64,000 nt of DNA from Malus domestica (Eukaryota; Streptophyta; Magnoliopsida; Rosales; Rosaceae), in the NCBI RefSeq assembly GCF_042453785.1, contig NC_091665.1, positions 27,204,501-27,268,500 of the forward strand, given 5' to 3'. Below, one piece after another: positions 58,572-64,000 of the stretch. Position numbers and translations under genes: made by a program. Every line of letters begins with the position of its first letter. Position 1 is the first letter of the stretch. The notes beneath the pieces were generated by a model. That model saw nothing but the letters and a program-made list of their open reading frames with translations. It did no database searches and was not told where the DNA came from.

Positions 58572-60650
58572 CCTGGCGAAATCTAGAGCTTTAAATCAAC
58601 TTAGCATGAAATGAACGGTTGATAAAGTAGGAGATGATGGAAAAATGAGGGGAGACAATCTTGGTTCGTTGCCGGTCGCATTGATGTTTAAGCTAGAGAA
58701 CTACACTCTCGTTCCCACCAATAACTTGTCATATCATACTCAGTTTTTAGAAATAGTGATCAATTTTCAGAAATAGTATAGTACCGGTCAGTTTAAAAAA
58801 TAAAGTGCGTGTCAGTTTTTAATTACTTTTTTATATTTTGTTTTTATTATATTAAAAGTTTGTTTTTTATATTAAAATTTAAGTTTTTTTCATTAAAATT
58901 TAAATCATTTTCATTAAACAAAGTTATACGACAATTTTTTGTTAAAGATGAAATTATAGCAATGGTCTCTCAACTGTAACTCAATTGGAGTAATGGTCTC
59001 TCAATTAAAAATTCATAATCATTGGTTCCTTAACTCCTCAAAACGTACAACTATGGTCATTTTCTTCAACTCCGTTAGAACTTCCGTCAAAATGAGTCAT
59101 GTGTTACGCACATGAGGCTGAATCGAGGGGCAAATCAAATGAGAAAAATTGTAATAATGGTCCCTCAACTTTTACCCAACTGGAGAAATGATCTCTCAAC
59201 TTAACCCAATTAGAGCAACTGTCCCTCAACTATAACCCAATTAGAGCAATGGTCATTCTAATATAACTCATTTTGAAGGAATTATGATGAAGTTAACGGA
59301 AATGATCATAGCTTCACGTTTTGATGAGTTAAGGAACCAATGATAATGAACATTTAGTTGAGGGATCATTGCTACAATTTTCTCTTTAAAAATAAACTTA
59401 GCCCAAGCCATTTGCATTAAAGCTCCCATATTTATTCTATAATAATTCAATGGGTTAGTTTATGACTTCTATTTCCGAGACTATCAAGAGGTCATAAGAA
59501 AGTCTAGAATTTCACCTGAATATATGTGCCTTGGCCAAAGTAAGAAAGTCATGACTAGGGCTGATTTGATATGGGATGTGGAATCCCGAACCGATCATTT
59601 TCGAGACGGGAATCTGAAGACCGACCCTGATCCGAAATTTTGGTATTTCCGAATTTCAGAATTCTCGAAATGTTTTCTGTATTTTGGGACTGCATTTTGG
59701 GTTGAAACTTGAGATTTTGGGTTTGTGGGTTGAAATTTGGAATTTGGCCTAAAATTTTGTGAGCCCAATTTCATATTAGTTGAAATTTGTGTTTTTTACC
59801 TTATACCAATCTGAAATTTTATACCAACTAAAATACAAATTCATGAATAGATGTAGGGAAAAATAAAGGATGAGACACTACCCAGTTGTTGAGAAAAATA
59901 AAGGATGGCATGCCAACAACAATAATATATGAACAGATGTAGAGACTGGGTCTCGGACGAAATGTGGAAAAGTTCAAGATTAAGGGAAGAAGTGGAAAAG
60001 TTCAAGATTAAGGGAAAAAGTGGAAAAGTTCAAGATTAAGGGAAAAATCATCAGTCAAACTCCATGAATAAGCAACGCGCACACCCACAAAACACACAAC
60101 ACACACAACCAAAACACAGAACATACACAATACACAGAACACAAAATTATCTACCCTAGTCTCGGACTCTGTATCGACTTCAATGTAAAAGACTATACAA
60201 CATATTTTCCCTTCGCTTCAAAATATAGATCTTAAGTTTAAACAACTGAACTCTAACTCCAAAGCAACAGGCAAGCAAGCCTGCAAACCTTAACCATGCT
60301 TCTAGGCTAACAATGCAAAGCTTAACCATGTTTCTAGGCTAACAAAGGTACTCAAAAAAGTAGAATAAATTTCTTCCATCCTTGCCACAACTTTGGGTAT
60401 CTGACCTGATTCATCTAATAGGATACCCAAGCCTAGGATTTATTCCGCGCTTAATTAAGATTAACCATTCAAATTCTTAATTCTGGTGAATTGCTACACA
60501 AAGTTCAGGGTTGGAATGATATCAATGAAAAAAATAAATAAATACATAGTGCCGGTTTGGTTCAGGATTACCGAACCATTGAATAGGCAATACTGAATTC
60601 CCTACAAATGGTTCGGGATCAGTTCGGTATGACATCCCGAAAATTTCAAG
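58572..60650. repeat. Non-coding with a palindromic repeat and short tandem repeats
   Basis: 58945-59390 is an imperfect large palindrome: TAGCAATGGTCTCTCAACT on the left, AGTTGAGGGATCATTGCTAC on the right, with several AATGGTC(T/C)CTCAA words between. 59460-59560 matches 50450-50560 (TATGTGCCTTGGCCAAAGTA). A 26-27 bp unit GTGGAAAAGTTCAAGATTAA is repeated three times (59964-60045). CA-rich stretches lie at 60070-60140. No gene. Confidence 0.5.
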
Positions 60651-60653
60651 AAT

Positions 60654-60916
60654 TTCCCTGGCACGGGGGACATTCGTGATAATGGTTACAGGAAAGGGAA
60701 GTATTACTCATTTAATGTTCCATTGGATGACGGGATTGATGATGAGAGCTACAATTACTTGTTCAAGCCCATCATTGGGAAGGTTATGGAAATTTTTAAA
60801 TCTGGGGCTGTGGTTCTCCAGTGTGGTGCTGATTCCTTATCTGGGGACAGGCTGGGCTGCTTCAATCTTTCCATCAAAGTTCACGCCGAGTGTGTTAGAT
60901 ATTCATATTTGTAGGT
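60654..60916 (+). pseudogene. Fragment of a class I histone deacetylase gene (RPD3/HDA19-like)
   Basis: The frame reads FPGTGDIRD, then [55 protein letters not shown] and HAECVRY, an about 85-residue stretch of the deacetylase catalytic domain. The aspartate of GADSLSGD is a zinc ligand in this family. It then ends YSYL-stop where the family continues with MRSFN, and no flanking HDAC exons are present. In the cell such enzymes remove acetyl groups from histone tails; this piece cannot. It looks like a captured exon. Confidence 0.85.
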
Positions 60917-61320
60917 GACCGACGTTTTTGAAAAGTTTGGATGTCCGAAATTAGGATTATAATCTGCTTAACTCATTTCTTTACTCAAAAGAATTTTCAT
61001 TTTTCATTAACAAACGATAACCTGTACGGTATTGCAGTAAAACCAATAACTATATTACAAGGCAAAATGGTATAAGGAAAACCCCAATTTGACGGTTTCT
61101 CTTCCAATAACTTTGTATATGTTCTTGTGTCCATCAGTTATATTTAGATTTGGTAGTTGTTCAGGCAGAACCAACCCCGAGCCCTATTCAGCAATCGAGC
61201 GTCTACTGGAAGACTTGCTGAGTGTGTCACGTGGCAGTCTAAGGCACGAATGTGGATGTCGGAATCTTATGTGCCCGGGCTAGGTTGAGAGCCCTGAGAC
61301 AGTTTTATCAAAATCTGATC
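60917..61320. other. Unassigned stretch between HDAC and CLC-e fragments
   Basis: A short open stretch at about 61160-61280 (plus strand; NPEPYSAIERLLEDLLS) has coding-like composition and is bounded left by an acceptor-like TTGTTCAG. It may be another captured exon. I do not recognise it. Confidence 0.3.
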
Positions 61321-61329
61321 TGATGTCAG

Positions 61330-62255
61330 GTATTCTGTTTTATCAACAAATCAGTGTATCCAGTAGTGATGGGTTCTCTGGTTGCTAAAGCTCTGCACAA
61401 ACCAAAGGAAAGAAAGGTCTAAGAGGCCTTATTCATGCTGTGTAACAACTGGAATTTGATCCATTCTGTACTTATTCATAATATTCTGAGCTGAGAGTCA
61501 TAGTGGATGCAGCCGTCCATGGTACTCGGCATACTTCCCCGTCCCAAGAACACATTTGAGATACTATAAGCTCCTGTAGCATGTACAACCACAACCACAA
61601 CCAGTTATTCAACAAGTGGGGAAAATCAGCAGCAGTTCTGTGAATGCAATAATTTAGCAACACAAAAAAGCTAGAATAACCTTGGGTTTCTGTCCTCTTG
61701 ATTTGGCATATTTATTGCTGAACTCTTGAATGTCTTTTAAGTGTCAGTAACCAATTAGAATATGATCATTATCGACAATCATGGGCACAGGGCTGCTTTT
61801 CTGCAAGCATGAGACTCACCGCATCTGCAAGCAACGTGTCCATTAAAACAGTCATGTATTTCGTCCTCACGGCTTCGGATACAATTATTCTCTTTTCTGA
61901 CTGTTCAGTATCAGTATCAGAACCATCTATACAGAGTGAACTTTCAATTTCACACAGGTCACTGGCATTAGATGTCCTTTCAGCTGAAGTACCACTTGAA
62001 GATATCCCATTAGCAGTAGTGGAAAGCACCTCAGGTAGTTGAATGCTACTAGTGTTTCCCTGTTTGAGTTTCTTAGTCTTCCCGATAACTTTTCTCCTCG
62101 TCTGTCCAGATGTAATCCACGAAGATAAACCCACAGCTCCAAGTAGCGGCAGCACAATACGATAATCTTGTGTCAATCCAAAAAACAGCAGAACTGCCGT
62201 AAGAGGTACCTGGCAGACTCCTGCAAGAGTAGCACCCATTCCAAACTGAAAATGG
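61330..62255 (-). pseudogene. CLC-e: 3' part of a chloride channel CLC-e gene, broken
   Basis: On the minus strand an exon (about 62252 down to 61785) starts after TTTTCAG and reads GMGATLAGVCQVPLTAVLL, then FGLTQDYRIVLPLLGAVGL, then CEIESSLCIDGSD and SLMLAEKQPCA. This is the last transmembrane part and CBS-domain linker of the plastid/thylakoid CLC-e family. A one-base shift near 61785 gives HDCR-stop, although the other frame continues IVDNDHILIG. More in-frame changes follow (LKDIQEFS), then an intron-like gap and a second piece at about 61480-61580 (CRVPWTAAS, NKYRMDQIPVVTQHE). Introns are retained, so it is a genomic fragment and not a retrocopy. The upstream two-thirds of the gene is absent. 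Confidence 0.75.
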
Positions 62256-62321
62256 ATAACTCTCCGATTGTCAACTCCATTCAGATTTTGGGATACCTTC
62301 AGAATTTAGCAGAAAGATACC

Positions 62322-62955
62322 AGCAACAACAACAACAACAACAACAACAAAGCCTTTTCCCACTAAGTGGGGTCGGCTATATGAATCCTAGAACGCCATT
62401 GCGCTCGGTTTTGTGTCATGTCCTCTGTTAGATCCAAGTACTCTAAGTCTTTTCTTAGAGTCTCTTCCAAAGTTTTCCTAGGTCTTCCTCTACCCCTTCG
62501 GCCCTGAACCTCTGTCCCGTAGTCACATCTTCGAACCAGAGCATCAGTCGGCCTTCTTTGCACATGTCCAAATCACCGGAGCCGATTTTCTCTCATCTTT
62601 CCTACAATTTCGGCTACTCCTACTTTACCTCGGATATCCTCATTCCCAATCTTATCCTTTCTCGTGTGCCCACACATCCCACGAAGCATCCTCATCTCCG
62701 CTACACCCATTTTGTGTACGTGTTGATGATTCACCCCCCAACATTCTGTGCCATACAACATCGCTGGCCTTATTGCCGTCCTATAAAATTTTCCCTTGAG
62801 CTTCAGTGGCCTACGACGGTCACACAACATGCCGGATGCATTCTTACACTTCATCCATCCAGCTCGTATTCTATGGTTGAGATCTCCATCTAATTCTCCG
62901 TTCTCTTGCAAGATAGATCCTAGGTAGCGAAAACGGTCGCTTTTTGTGATCTTCG
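62322..62955 (-). mobile_element. LINE (L1-type) 3' end, minus strand
   Basis: Reads KSDRFRYLGSILQENGELD, then RPAMLYGTECWGVNHQ and RMLRGMCGHTRKDKI, and after a TGA in place of tryptophan (62573-62575) FGHVQRRPTDALV to NRAQWRSRIHIADPT. The 3' tail is (CAA)n on the plus strand (62322-62350). It lies in the intron side of the CLC-e fragment in the same orientation as that gene. Same family as 53010-53525 but without its internal deletion. 5'-truncated. Confidence 0.88.
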
Positions 62956-64000
62956 CTAGATTGCTCCGGTCATTAGTGTGGATAAGTATATAAATGGATA
63001 GAGATAGGAAAGCAAACACAAGATGTACGTGGTTCACCCAGATTGGCTACATCCACGGAATAGAAGAGTTCTCATTAATTGTGAAGGGTTTACACAAGTA
63101 CATAGGTTCAAGCTCTCCTTTAGTGAGTACAAGTGAATGATTTAGTACAAATGACATTAGGAAATATTGTGGGAGAATGATCTCGTAATCACGAAACTTC
63201 TAAGTATCGGAGTGTGGTGTCGTCTTGACTTGCCTTATCTGTCTCATAGGTAGATGTGGCATCTTCTCTGGAAGTACTCTTTCTCCATCCAGGGGTGGTA
63301 TCTTTAACTGGTGGAGATGCACAAGGTAATGTATCAATTTCACTTGAAGCTTACTTGTAGTTTCAGGCTTGGTCAAGCGCGATACAAACCATGTAGTAGG
63401 AGTCCCCCAAGTCGCCGAGCTAGGGGGTCTGCTAAAAGAGGTGACAGACAAGGTAAGCAATCAGAGCTCCGACTGATTGTTCACCTTCTCCCCATCTTGC
63501 AGCAGCATGAAGGATAAAGAGAAGAAAAATGAGAAGAGATGATATGAGATACTTTTGCTTTTGAAGAAGTAACTTTCCACAGGCTTATTCTTGAACTGAG
63601 CTGGACGGTTTTCTGGTTTCCTCCAGAGTATAAGGCCGACTGAAGAATTTGAGGGTCAAAACAAGTCCATCAAATCTAGAGTACGTTCCACCCTGCTGAT
63701 ATGGGATACTTTTGCTTTTGACAGAGTAATGGATGTATCGGCACGTGTGCTGTTACGCTTGTCTCCACATGCTTTCTTGTATCCTTCGCACTTGCCCTAT
63801 CTGTTCCTCAAGCAGATGCGGAATCTTCCCTGGAAACATAAGATGTTGAAGATGAGTACTCGAGAGCAATGCCAGGTAAGTAATCAGGTAAGGGGTTCCA
63901 GGCATTCAGTTCCTGGCTGAAAGCTTGATTCCAAGTGCTGACTGATTGCTCTCTTTCTCCTTGTCTTGCAGGTAAAAACAAGGCCAAAGGAAAAGACAGG
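62956..64000. mobile_element. LTR-type repeat, probably non-autonomous, running off the window
   Basis: Contains a TATA-like TATATAAATGG (about 62986), ATGTACGTGGTTCACCC (63024-63040) and the segment 63191-63300 that recurs at 1-110. From 63215 the sequence shows two imperfect long units: ACTTGCC(T/C)TATCTGT and GATATG(A/G)GATACTTTTGC occur twice, and each unit ends with an intron-like (A/C)AGGTAAG(C/T)AATCAG ... TTGCAG. There is no retroviral gene frame, so a LARD/TRIM-like element is likely. The right border is outside the window. Confidence 0.45.

Noticed and set aside
59524-59712. 62-codon frame after GTGCCTTGGCC
   Set aside because: The first part lies in a repeated TNL-flank word and the rest has no homology that I recognise.

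Overview
This 64 kb window is plant nuclear DNA. It has intron-containing genes, TIR-NB-LRR (TNL) immune receptors, plant-type Helitrons with an RPA gene, Copia retrotransposons, a MULE/FAR1-type gene and many MITEs. The style of the TNLs and repeats suggests a woody eudicot, most likely Rosaceae (apple/pear-like). That placement is inference; no alignment was run.

Layout. (1) 1-18 kb is a Helitron graveyard. A 5S rRNA-like remnant abuts a 5'-truncated Helitron helicase (element A, 226-8350). A second copy (element B, about 9254-16446) lost almost all of its helicase but keeps a 10-exon RPA1-like gene that reads open for 549 codons and ends at a Helitron-type hairpin plus CTAG. (2) 18-37 kb is a tandem TNL pair on the minus strand. 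TNL1 (18.0-23.7 kb) is a multiply broken pseudogene whose 3' end carries shuffled extra copies of LRR and C-JID segments. TNL2 (31.3-35.5 kb) reads open as a four-exon, 1205-residue receptor. A near-pristine Copia element (24112-29109, LTRs differing at one base) splits the TNL1 upstream region; the empty site survives upstream of TNL2. (3) 37-52 kb holds degenerate copies of the TNL 5' flank, several MITEs with visible target duplications, and an open three-exon MULE-transposase/FAR1-like gene (43.0-45.8 kb) between two copies of a roughly 1 kb segment. (4) 52-64 kb holds two LINE 3' ends, a broken Copia element, fragments of host genes (EAR-motif N-terminus, class I histone deacetylase, chloride channel CLC-e) and an LTR-type repeat that also opens the window.

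Only four reading frames look complete: the Helitron RPA, TNL2, the Copia polyprotein and the MULE/FAR1-like gene. Of these, TNL2 is the clearest cellular gene and the MULE/FAR1-like gene could be host or transposon. The rest is mobile-element sequence, decayed duplicates or captured exons. Exon limits were set by eye from GT/AG sites, reading-frame continuity and comparison of duplicated copies inside the window.
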